The notes beneath the pieces are model-generated. The model did no database searches and had not been told where the DNA came from. It saw only the letters and a program-made list of their open reading frames with translations. Below, piece after piece: positions 9,125 through 15,979 of a DNA stretch of 64,000 nucleotides. The DNA lies in contig NZ_HG322949.1 in NCBI RefSeq assembly GCF_000723165.1, positions 1,696,121 to 1,760,120 of the forward strand, read 5' to 3'. The position numbers and the translations under genes were made by a program. This DNA comes from Janthinobacterium agaricidamnosum NBRC 102515 = DSM 9628. GTDB lineage: Bacteria > Pseudomonadota > Gammaproteobacteria > Burkholderiales > Burkholderiaceae_D. Position 1 is the stretch's first letter. Each line of letters opens with the position of its first letter.

Positions 9125-9433
9125 TCAGAAGTAGCGCGCGTCATGATGCCACTTGCGCAAAGGCGTGGCGGTAATGGCCGCCGCATCAGGGTGCAGCGGA
9201 TTGATCAGGATATTCGATTCCTCCGGCACGATCACCGAAGGCACCACCAGCAGTGCAGAGGCTTTACCCTTTAGCCATGCCTCACCGGCCTGCACGCTGG
9301 TCATGCCCGCCGGATTCGCGTCCCAGCCGACCGGATTCCAGCGCCCGCCCGTATGTTTAGCGCCGGTACCTGACAGGTCGTTCGCCTCGTAAGTGGCGGT
9401 GGTGGCCGCGATACGCCACAGCGCCACCGTCAT
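9125..9433 (-). pseudogene. RES-domain toxin with an internal in-frame deletion
   Basis: The 102-residue product has both ends of a RES-domain NAD-degrading toxin but not the middle. Residues 1-36 carry the start (LWRIAATTATY, then GGRWNPVG). The sequence then jumps at residue 37 to the C-terminal part (WDANPAGMTSVQAGEAWL, then ALLVVPSVIVPEESNILINP). Complete family members are about 150 residues; the missing 45-50 normally hold the VYTS tyrosine and the glutamate of the active site. The frame is preserved and the ATG overlaps the antitoxin stop by 4 bp. I infer a catalytically dead remnant. It is not a lone degenerate gene, because the antitoxin is intact. Confidence 0.75.
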
Positions 9434-10005
9434 GCGTAGGCTCCGCTCTGGGTCATGGCCAGCAGTTTGCCGACGTACTTCTGGCCTTCAACGGTGCTTA
9501 TATAGCTGCCAGGCGTGTTGCCGCCAAGTACCGGTAGCGGTTCGGCCAGCCACCGCGCCAGCCACCTGGCTGCGTCGAAGTCAGGGGCACTGTCCGCATC
9601 GATCATGGCCTGCACTTGGCCGATCAGCGACTGCATGCCCACCACGCGCTCGGATTCTTCGCGTGACAGCGGTTGTGCGCGCAGCACCTTGCGATTGATG
9701 GTCGCGCGCGACAGGCCCAACGAGTCCATTAGCGCTTCCTTTGGCATGTTCATGAACCAAGACAGTTCGCCCACCAATTGCGCCGGCACGCCGGACCGGA
9801 TGGCACCGATCTTTTCCGTGATATCCATGTTGTGCCAGGTCGCGAACTGGCCGATTTTGGCATGCATCGCTTGTTTCCGGCCGCTGCGCAGGACAAGCAC
9901 GTCGGATTCCGATTTCTTTGATGCGTGCTCTACCGCTGGTTTTGCTACTGCTGGCGGGGTAGGGCGTTTGCTTGCAGGCTTGGCATTTTGGCTTCGCGTG
10001 GCCAT
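9430..10005 (-). CDS. Xre/MbcA/ParS-type antitoxin of a RES toxin pair
   Basis: A 191-residue antitoxin. After a basic, low-complexity leader of about 45 residues comes an Xre-like helix-turn-helix (LSWFMNMPKEALMDSLGLSRATINRKV) and then a C-terminal toxin-binding domain (RWLAEPLPVLGGNTPGSYI and following), the DUF2384/ParS pattern. It would bind and block the RES toxin encoded next and repress the operon. The frame opens further upstream from a TTG, but an AAAGGA ribosome site 8 nt before the ATG at 10005 decides the start. The stop overlaps the toxin start (ATGA). It lies 81 bp downstream of the chimeric ATPase gene on the same strand. Confidence 0.85.
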   Translation of the reverse strand: MATRSQNAKPASKRPTPPAVAKPAVEHASKKSESDVLVLRSGRKQAMHAKIGQFATWHNMDITEKIGAIRSGVPAQLVGELSWFMNMPKEALMDSLGLSRATINRKVLRAQPLSREESERVVGMQSLIGQVQAMIDADSAPDFDAARWLARWLAEPLPVLGGNTPGSYISTVEGQKYVGKLLAMTQSGAYA

Positions 10006-10033
10006 GGTTGGGTCCTTTGAGCCTTTAGAGTGG

Positions 10034-10043
10034 CTCAATTGAG
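10034..10043. promoter_or_regulatory. Palindrome upstream of the antitoxin, autoregulation candidate
   Basis: CTCAATTGAG is a perfect 10-bp palindrome centred 34 bp upstream of the antitoxin ATG, in the gap between the ATPase gene and the antitoxin. Antitoxins of this family usually repress their own promoter through such sites. The assignment is by position only. Confidence 0.4.
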
Positions 10044-10086
10044 TCGACTATGCAAATGCTCACCGGCCAAGTCGCCAGGTAAATGT

Positions 10087-12204
10087 CTATGCTGCGGCAG
10101 GCAACTTCGCGGGTGACAACATTGCCTCAAGTATTGCTCTAAGCTCGGATGCGACCTCCACTCCGTTTGAAATTTCAAACTTATCGAGCCGCTTCTCTTG
10201 TAGACCAGCTGCCTTCACCACGTTCTTCAATTGCTTGTGTAGTGATTTGCCGAGGATAGTAGTGGGGGTTCCCTGCCCTTGCTCCCACAGGTCGTTAGAC
10301 GATGGGGAGCCGCCGTTCTCGTACAAAAGTCTAAGAATTACCTTTCTCTTTTCAAAAAATTTCGTCTTTGCATCGGTGCATAATTCGACGGCTCGCTGAA
10401 CCATCGCTTGAGCGTCCCCTTCACTGATTTGATAAAGTGCGCTTAGGTAACTCGGTTCACAAAAATAGCCTTCAGCATCTGAATGCTCGGTTATCCACGC
10501 CTCGGCGCCATCAGCATCATAGCGCTGTGCCCACATCGTTCTCTCCGCGCGCGTCATAAAGTCGCCATCACGATGTATCAACACCTTTACACCGAAAGAA
10601 TTATCAACCAGCAACCCTTTGAGTAACGCATTACGTGGGAGATTGTCTACGCCATAGCAACGACAGATTGCCAGTTGCCGCTGAAGATGTGGCCACTGGC
10701 GAAGGATTGCTCGGATTGGCTGGTCATTCTCATCTTCCACGAAAAACAACACTTTTTTGTCGAGACCACCCCAACCAAGCAAAGTTCGAATGGCAGCGCC
10801 GTCTTCGTCTATGGTCTTTCCATCCTTCACCCAAACAAGGTTAGCTGCCGGGGATGCCGCCCGAACAATATGAGGGCTGTGAGTTGTCAATATAATTTGT
10901 ACGTTGAACTCGGATGCGGCCAGCTCTAATGCTTCGATCAGTCTCTCTTGCTTATCTGGATGCAAGTGTGCGTCCGGCTCGTCCACCAACAAGAGCTTCG
11001 GGCGGAAAAGTATGAGATACGCGAAAATCTGAGTGACCTGCAATACACCGGTTGCGGCAGCCTCCAGAGGACGCTTGACACCGGCAAGGCGCTCATCATC
11101 GAAAACCGCCTGAATATTAATGTCCTCCCGATCATTGAAGCTGACTTCGATCTGAACACCAGGATGAACACTTCCCACTAGTTCATTTAGGCGCCGAATA
11201 CGAAGCATCGCTTCAACGTTTGTATCCTCGCCAGGCTGACGGCTCGCGATATTGAACAAAACGTTCCTCAACACACCACCTGCGTCGCCGCCAGCGGCTT
11301 GACGACGAAGCAGTGGTTGAACCAAAATTGTCTCCTTCTCGGAGAGCCCAGCTAGACCCGGAATATATGAAGTAATAACCTCTTCACGTTGTTTGAAGGG
11401 CGTTACCGCGCTTCCACCATCAATTTGAACAGATATGCCTCCTCGATTTCGGGCGGCCCAAATCCTTATCTGGGCAGCTTGTACAGTACCATTTTCGGTC
11501 TCTATATGATTTAGCACAACAGAAGTAGGTTCCGAGGATCGCTCCGTCGTTAGCTCCTTTTTATGCGCTGTTTTAAGCGGTTCACTGGATGGGGAGTAAT
11601 CCAAGCGTTCGAACGCAACTACTTCGGATTGACTCTGAGGTGGAATGTAGCTCGCAGCACGAGCGGCCCAATGTATGGCCTGAAGAACCGAGGACTTTCC
11701 TGAGCCATTTGGACCGACCATAATGGTGACCTCGGCAAGAGAGAGTACTAATCTATCGATCGCCTTAAAATTTCCAATTTCGATAGAGGATAGTTTGCTC
11801 CAACGAATCGATTTCGACGTTTGAGAGTCGCTTCCAGGACTTATGCTCGCAATAGAAACGTCAGTGACTGTCGGAACAACCGGCTCGATCTTTGTGGGTT
11901 TATTCAGTTCGACGAAAACGCGTGGCTTTCGAACCTTAACTTCGATGGTACGGGACTTCTCATCTGGCTTAATGCTGTTTGTCTCGGCTGCATCTTTACG
12001 CGTTACAGTTATTTTTTTCTTCTCAGTGTCCGCTGCTGCTCCATGAGTCCTGCGCAGATGATTCAATAGTTGATCTTTGTCTTCCTGTGACAACGGATCA
12101 GCGGCAGCCGTTTTCGCAACCCCAGCGGCGCGCAGTTGCGTTATGAGCAAATCCGCTGGCATTCTCAGTTCCGACGCAAATTGTGCAACAGTATTACTAG
12201 CCAT
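10087..12204 (-). CDS. Chimera: IF-2 N-terminal domain + OLD-like ATPase + TOPRIM-like domain (putative defence protein)
   Basis: A 705-residue protein in three parts. Residues 1-55 (MASNTVAQFASELRMPADLL and following) match the IF2_N domain that opens translation initiation factor IF-2. Residues 61-99 (KKKITVTRK; RTIEVKVRK) match the associated segment that follows it in betaproteobacterial IF-2. After a linker, residues 137-460 form an SMC/OLD-type ATPase: Walker A GPNGSGKSS (164-172), signature-like EAAATG (381-386), Walker B LLLVDEP (404-410) with DAHLHP, and a THSPHIV H-loop. Residues 484-590 look TOPRIM-like: FVEDEND (E490), HRDGDF (D546, D548) and GYFCEP. IF-2's GTPase part is absent. 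The ATG at 12204 follows AGGA. Base composition is poorer in GC than flanking genes (29 of 60 at 10141-10200). It may be an abortive-infection nuclease of OLD/PARIS kind; function is inferred. Confidence 0.85.
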   Translation of the reverse strand: MASNTVAQFASELRMPADLLITQLRAAGVAKTAAADPLSQEDKDQLLNHLRRTHGAAADTEKKKITVTRKDAAETNSIKPDEKSRTIEVKVRKPRVFVELNKPTKIEPVVPTVTDVSIASISPGSDSQTSKSIRWSKLSSIEIGNFKAIDRLVLSLAEVTIMVGPNGSGKSSVLQAIHWAARAASYIPPQSQSEVVAFERLDYSPSSEPLKTAHKKELTTERSSEPTSVVLNHIETENGTVQAAQIRIWAARNRGGISVQIDGGSAVTPFKQREEVITSYIPGLAGLSEKETILVQPLLRRQAAGGDAGGVLRNVLFNIASRQPGEDTNVEAMLRIRRLNELVGSVHPGVQIEVSFNDREDINIQAVFDDERLAGVKRPLEAAATGVLQVTQIFAYLILFRPKLLLVDEPDAHLHPDKQERLIEALELAASEFNVQIILTTHSPHIVRAASPAANLVWVKDGKTIDEDGAAIRTLLGWGGLDKKVLFFVEDENDQPIRAILRQWPHLQRQLAICRCYGVDNLPRNALLKGLLVDNSFGVKVLIHRDGDFMTRAERTMWAQRYDADGAEAWITEHSDAEGYFCEPSYLSALYQISEGDAQAMVQRAVELCTDAKTKFFEKRKVILRLLYENGGSPSSNDLWEQGQGTPTTILGKSLHKQLKNVVKAAGLQEKRLDKFEISNGVEVASELRAILEAMLSPAKLPAAA

Positions 12205-12321
12205 CAATCAATCCTAATTAGTGAAGCTAACGCTCGGGAAGAGTTAAAGTTATTTTAAGTTTTCGAATGGTAACATGGCTTTATCATGAAGTGAGCGGCC
12301 AAAGGCAGCAGCGTCAGGATC

Positions 12322-12946
12322 AGCCCGGCTTGCAGCTTGCAGCTTGCAGCTTGCGGTTGCGGAGCTGTTTGCCGAACTGGCACACGGTCGCCGGATTGGC
12401 AACGGGCAGCGCGGCAATGACCGCAAGATGCTAGGCCAGCACCAGGCAGCTAAACAGCGCCATGATGCCGAAGGCCCAGCGCCATCCTGCCAAGTCGCCG
12501 ATCAGTGCTCCGAGCGGAACACCTAGCACGTAGGCGGCCATCCCACCGAAGATGATGAGGGTTGCCAGCCCGATAGCGTAAGCAGGAACAAATCGGGAAG
12601 CCAGGCTACCGGCAATGGCCTAGATGCCGCCCATACCAAAGCCGACCAAGATACGGGCCGCCAGCATTCAGGTCATGCCCGGCAAGCCATACAGAATTCT
12701 GCGGCTATTCAGGCTGCCGGATACGATCACTAAAAGTGGTGCGAACAAGGCCGCCAGTAGTGCCGACAGCGAGGTCATCAGACTTGTGTTCCCGGTAGAC
12801 GCAGCCAGGGTGTCGGCAATCAGCGTCAGCAGGCCGATCGGGCGCACTTCCGTCGTCACCATCGAAAAGGTTGCTAGGCCTACGGCCATCACAGTCATCT
12901 ATGGATGGCGGACAGGTGCTTCTGCAGCAGTTGATGATGTGCTCAT
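12322..12946 (-). pseudogene. Decayed MFS efflux transporter (AraJ/PbuE-like)
   Basis: Reading from the ATG at 12946, one minus-strand frame encodes recognisable MFS sequence interrupted by stops: a short leader and stop, then MTVMAVGLATFSMVTTEV to YGLPGMT, a TGA near 12680, then MLAARILVGFGMGGI, a TAG near 12619, then ASRFVPAYAIGLATLIIFGG through GWRWAFGIMALFSCLVLA and another stop near 12430. Only about the first half of a 12-helix transporter remains; no trace of the second half is seen. The multiple stops rule out a sequencing slip, so this is a genuine relic. It borders the low-GC chimeric ATPase gene. Confidence 0.8.
12329..12354. repeat. Tandem 7-bp repeat (CTTGCAG), three copies plus a partial
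   Basis: Three consecutive CTTGCAG units followed by CTTGC. It lies at the decayed 3' side of the MFS pseudogene. Seven is not a multiple of three, so copy number changes would shift any frame. It fits replication slippage in unselected DNA. Confidence 0.8.
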
Positions 12947-13080
12947 GGCGAAGCCGCGTTCTGGGTCGCGGACGGCAGTAGGCTGATTGGCGCAAGGTGT
13001 CGCCGCGCTGGCTGCTGGACTAGGCGTCATCGTGTCAGGGCTTGGGCTGGTTTGGTTATTACGGCATATGGACGCTTTCT

Positions 13081-13126
13081 AGACAAATTGTCTTCGATTG
13101 ACAATGTATCGATATCGCCGTATAGT
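13081..13126 (+). promoter_or_regulatory. Sigma-70 promoter with overlapping operator-like inverted repeats
   Basis: TTGACA at 13098-13103 and TATAGT at 13121-13126 are separated by exactly 17 bp, a near-consensus promoter predicting a transcript start near 13133. AGACAAATTGTCT (13081-13093) is a perfect palindrome around a central A, and ATTGTC/GACAAT (13088-13093 and 13100-13105) forms a second inverted pair running into the -35. The likely binder is the DauR/YheO-like regulator encoded by the third gene of this operon. Confidence 0.7.
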
Positions 13127-13170
13127 TCGACCCAATGACTTATGGCAAGCAGCCAGAATTAGGGATCCGA

Positions 13171-14142
13171 ATGTTTTTTGTCAGTGAGGAAACTGCCGCC
13201 CGTGTCGTCGGCATCGGCGATGCGATAGCGGTGGTTGAAGATACCTTTCGCCAGCTTTTTCGTGGCAAGGCGCGGGCTTACCCTGCGGTGATGGCCAAGG
13301 GGCCGGGCGAGGCTACCCTGTTCGGCGTGAAATGCGGTGCGCTGGACAATCAGGCCATCTATGGCGCGAAGCTTGGCAGTTACTGGCCAGATAATCGTGA
13401 TGCGGGACTTCCTGCGCATGCGTTGTCAACGCTGCTGCTCGATGCGCAAACCGGGTTTCCCAAGGCCCTCATCGCCGCCACTTATTTGACTTCCCTGCGC
13501 ACGGCTGCCGCCAACGGCGTCGCCATGCGTCATCTGTCGCGGGCCGATAGCCGTAGCGTGGCGATGGTGGGCGCCGGTCACCAGTCCTGGTTCGAACTTC
13601 AAGCCGCGATCGCGGTGCGGCCGATCGACCGGGTGCGCATATGGAATCGCGATATTGCCAAGGCTGAACAATTTGCCGAACGCGTCCGGCGCGAACTTGG
13701 CATTCAGGATGTTGCCGCCTGCGGGCTGGAGCGTGCCGTCAGCGAGGCTGACATCGTGATTACCGTAACGGCGGCGAGACAAGCCCTGGTGTCGCGTGAG
13801 TGGGTGCGGCCCGGCACGCATATCAGTGCGATGGGCGCCGACGCGCTTGGCAAGCAGGAACTCGATGTGGCGCTGGTGGCCTCGGCAAGGCTGTTCACGG
13901 ATCTGCTTGAGCAATCCGTGACGCTGGGCGAATTCGAGGCGGCCATCATGGGTAACCATATCAGGCGGCAGGATATTGTCGCGCTGGGAGCCGTGATCGA
14001 TGGCGCCGAAAAAGGCCGCGTCGCACCCGATGACATTACGATCTTCGACAGTTCGGGGATCGGTTTGCAAGACCTCGCCATCGGCGCGCTGGCACTGCGG
14101 CGCGCTGTGGAACTGAAGTTGGTGGCGCCCATCAATTTTTGA
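13171..14142 (+). CDS. Ornithine cyclodeaminase/mu-crystallin family dehydrogenase (EutC/DauB/BhcD-like)
   Basis: A 323-residue NAD(P)-dependent enzyme of the OCD/mu-crystallin family. It has the substrate-side motif TSLRTAAANGVAMRHL, the Rossmann motif VGAGHQSWFELQA and DSSGIGLQDLAIGALAL near the C-terminus. Members include ornithine cyclodeaminase, the arginine dehydrogenase DauB, EutC of hydroxyectoine use and iminosuccinate reductase BhcD. The frame is open from 13135, but the predicted transcript start is near 13133 and AGGGA lies 6 nt before the ATG at 13171, so I use 13171. It is the first gene of a three-gene operon (39 bp to the next gene). The substrate is unresolved; context suggests an amino acid or hydroxy-amino acid. 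Confidence 0.85.
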   Translation: MFFVSEETAARVVGIGDAIAVVEDTFRQLFRGKARAYPAVMAKGPGEATLFGVKCGALDNQAIYGAKLGSYWPDNRDAGLPAHALSTLLLDAQTGFPKALIAATYLTSLRTAAANGVAMRHLSRADSRSVAMVGAGHQSWFELQAAIAVRPIDRVRIWNRDIAKAEQFAERVRRELGIQDVAACGLERAVSEADIVITVTAARQALVSREWVRPGTHISAMGADALGKQELDVALVASARLFTDLLEQSVTLGEFEAAIMGNHIRRQDIVALGAVIDGAEKGRVAPDDITIFDSSGIGLQDLAIGALALRRAVELKLVAPINF

Positions 14143-14181
14143 CATACATCCGAATAAACATCCAGCCCTGGAGGTAGTTAC

Positions 14182-15186
14182 ATGAGAATTCCCACGTTTT
14201 CCGACGTCGAAGCCGCGGCATCCAGGCTGCGCCCGCACATCGCCCGTACGCCGTTGCTGCGCAGCCCCGCGCTTGATGCGCGGCTGGGCGCCCGCCTGTT
14301 AATCAAGGCGGAATGCCTCCAGCTGACTGGTTCATTCAAACTCAGGGGCGCCTTTAACCGGCTGTTGATGATGACGGACAGCGAACGCAAGGCCGGTGTC
14401 GTCGCCTGGTCGGCCGGCAATCACGGCCAGGCGCTGGCGTTCGCGGGAAAAATTCTCGGGATCGCCGTGACGATCGCGATGCCTGCGGATGCGCCGCGCG
14501 CAAAGATTGCGGGCACTGAGCAGTGGGGCGCGACAGTCGTGCTGTACGACCGCCGCACCGAAAGCCGGGAAGACATCGGCCGGGAGATCGCCCGAAAAAA
14601 CGGCGCCCTGATCGTGCCGCCTTTCGACGATCCCGACGTCATCGCCGGCCAGGGGACGGCGTTTCTCGAGGCCCTGCAAGACGCCGGCATCGCCGGCGAA
14701 GTGCCGACGATGCTGCTGTGCTGCGCCGGCGGCGGGGGGCTGATCGCAGGCTGCGCGCTGGTTGCCGAGGGCTTGCGGACGGACATGCGCTTGCACCCGG
14801 TGGAGCCGGTCGGTTATGACGATACGGGCCGTTCGGTGGCTGAAGGCCGCTTGGTGTCCAATAGTCCGGCAGCGCCGTCGATATGCGACGCGCTGATGAC
14901 GGTCACGCCTGGAGAAATCCCCTTTGCAATCAACAAGCGTCGCCTGGGCCGAGGTTATGCGGTGAACGACGACGAGATCCGCGCAGCGATGCGCGTCGCG
15001 CTGCAGGAACTGAAGATCGTCGTCGAGCCGGGCGGCGCCGCGGCGTTGGCGGCGGCATTGGCGCGGCCGGAACTGGTGCGGGGGCATACTGTGATTGTCA
15101 TGGTGACGGGCGGGAATCTGGACCTGCCGTCGCTGGCCTCCATTATTACGGCAGGGGCCACGGATACGGTCGAGGCGGCGCGATGA
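14182..15186 (+). CDS. PLP-dependent threonine/serine dehydratase family enzyme (EutB/BhcB-like)
   Basis: A 334-residue fold-type II PLP enzyme. GSFKLRGA places the Schiff-base lysine at K53; SAGNHGQ (77-83) and CAGGGGLIAG form the PLP carboxylate and phosphate loops. There is no C-terminal ACT regulatory domain, so it is a catabolic-type enzyme. Relatives include hydroxyectoine enzyme EutB, 3-hydroxyaspartate dehydratase BhcB and serine racemase. It follows the OCD-family gene by 39 bp with a GGAGGT ribosome site, and its stop overlaps the regulator start (ATGA). Pairing an OCD-family with a threonine-dehydratase-family enzyme occurs in both eut and bhc clusters, but none of the other genes of those pathways are here. 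Confidence 0.88.
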   Translation: MRIPTFSDVEAAASRLRPHIARTPLLRSPALDARLGARLLIKAECLQLTGSFKLRGAFNRLLMMTDSERKAGVVAWSAGNHGQALAFAGKILGIAVTIAMPADAPRAKIAGTEQWGATVVLYDRRTESREDIGREIARKNGALIVPPFDDPDVIAGQGTAFLEALQDAGIAGEVPTMLLCCAGGGGLIAGCALVAEGLRTDMRLHPVEPVGYDDTGRSVAEGRLVSNSPAAPSICDALMTVTPGEIPFAINKRRLGRGYAVNDDEIRAAMRVALQELKIVVEPGGAAALAAALARPELVRGHTVIVMVTGGNLDLPSLASIITAGATDTVEAAR

Positions 15187-15872
15187 GCGGCATCGATGAC
15201 GACGTGGACGCCCGCTTGCGATGCTATTACCCGATCGCCAGCGCGATCTCGGTATTGTTTCACCCGCAAGTGGAAGTCTTGATTCATGATCTCAAGACCG
15301 AAAAGATCGCATTCATCGCCAACCCGATCTCAAAGCGCAAGATCGGCGACTCCTCGCTTGGCGATCAATTCCCCGACACGGCGCTGGAGGAAGACGTTAT
15401 CGGCCCGTACCGCAAGGTGAACCGGGATGGCCGAAACCTGCGCAGCATCACGGCGGTCTTGCGCGATGCGAATCAGGCGCCGATTGCCGTCATGTGCATT
15501 AACTTCGACGTTTCCCGGTTCGAGGATATCGCGGAGCAGATCAAGGCGTTTGCGTTCCTGCCTCACTCGCTCGAGCCGCATGCGCCATTTTTCCACGACA
15601 ACTGGCGCCAGGCTATGGAAAGGGCGGTGCAAGAACAGGAGTCCAGCGCCGGCGCCCCGATTAAAGCCATGAATGCGGGACAAAGGCTGCAGTTGATCCG
15701 CCGCCTGGAGGCCGATGGCTTGTTCAACGTGCGCAACGCACCGCCCGTTATCGCGGAAAGAATGGGCATTTCACGAGCGGCGCTGTATAAGCATTTGAAG
15801 ACCATCCGGGGCGGCGCTGCCGAGCCTTCCGAGGCGAACGCGACGAGCAAGGCAGTGCGAACGGAGCGCTAA
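15183..15872 (+). CDS. DauR/YheO-like transcriptional regulator (PAS-type sensor plus HTH)
   Basis: A 229-residue protein: an N-terminal YheO-like PAS domain (SVLFHPQVEVLIHDL near the start) and a C-terminal helix-turn-helix (APPVIAERMGISRAALYKHLKTI). This is the pattern of DauR, which represses the dauBAR D-arginine operon in Pseudomonas, where another gene also encodes an OCD-family enzyme. The frame is open for 100 codons upstream, but those overlap the dehydratase in another frame; the start at 15183 overlaps its stop by 4 bp. It probably autoregulates the operon through the repeats at 13081-13105 and senses an amino acid-like ligand. Confidence 0.85.
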   Translation: MSGIDDDVDARLRCYYPIASAISVLFHPQVEVLIHDLKTEKIAFIANPISKRKIGDSSLGDQFPDTALEEDVIGPYRKVNRDGRNLRSITAVLRDANQAPIAVMCINFDVSRFEDIAEQIKAFAFLPHSLEPHAPFFHDNWRQAMERAVQEQESSAGAPIKAMNAGQRLQLIRRLEADGLFNVRNAPPVIAERMGISRAALYKHLKTIRGGAAEPSEANATSKAVRTER

Positions 15873-15979
15873 GCCAGCGCATCACGGGCGGTCGCATTAT
15901 TCCAGACTGCCAAAGGCTGCGGGCCGGTCTGGCGCACAGCGCGCTAATCTGGCCTGCCCGGGAATGAGCGCGCCAAAGA

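Noticed and set aside
10087..12204. Reading this gene as IF-2 itself (infB)
   Set aside because: Only the N-terminal 100 residues match; the G domain and C-terminal domains of IF-2 are absent and replaced by ATPase and TOPRIM-like parts.
10087..12204. Classifying the locus as a standard two-gene PARIS (AriA/AriB) system
   Set aside because: ATPase and TOPRIM-like regions are in one chain with an extra IF-2 domain, and the adjacent genes are a toxin-antitoxin pair rather than ariB. The relation can only be distant.
12329..12354. Short repeated units that might suggest a CRISPR-like array
   Set aside because: They are 7-bp units with no spacers, inside a pseudogene; no cas genes are present anywhere in the window.
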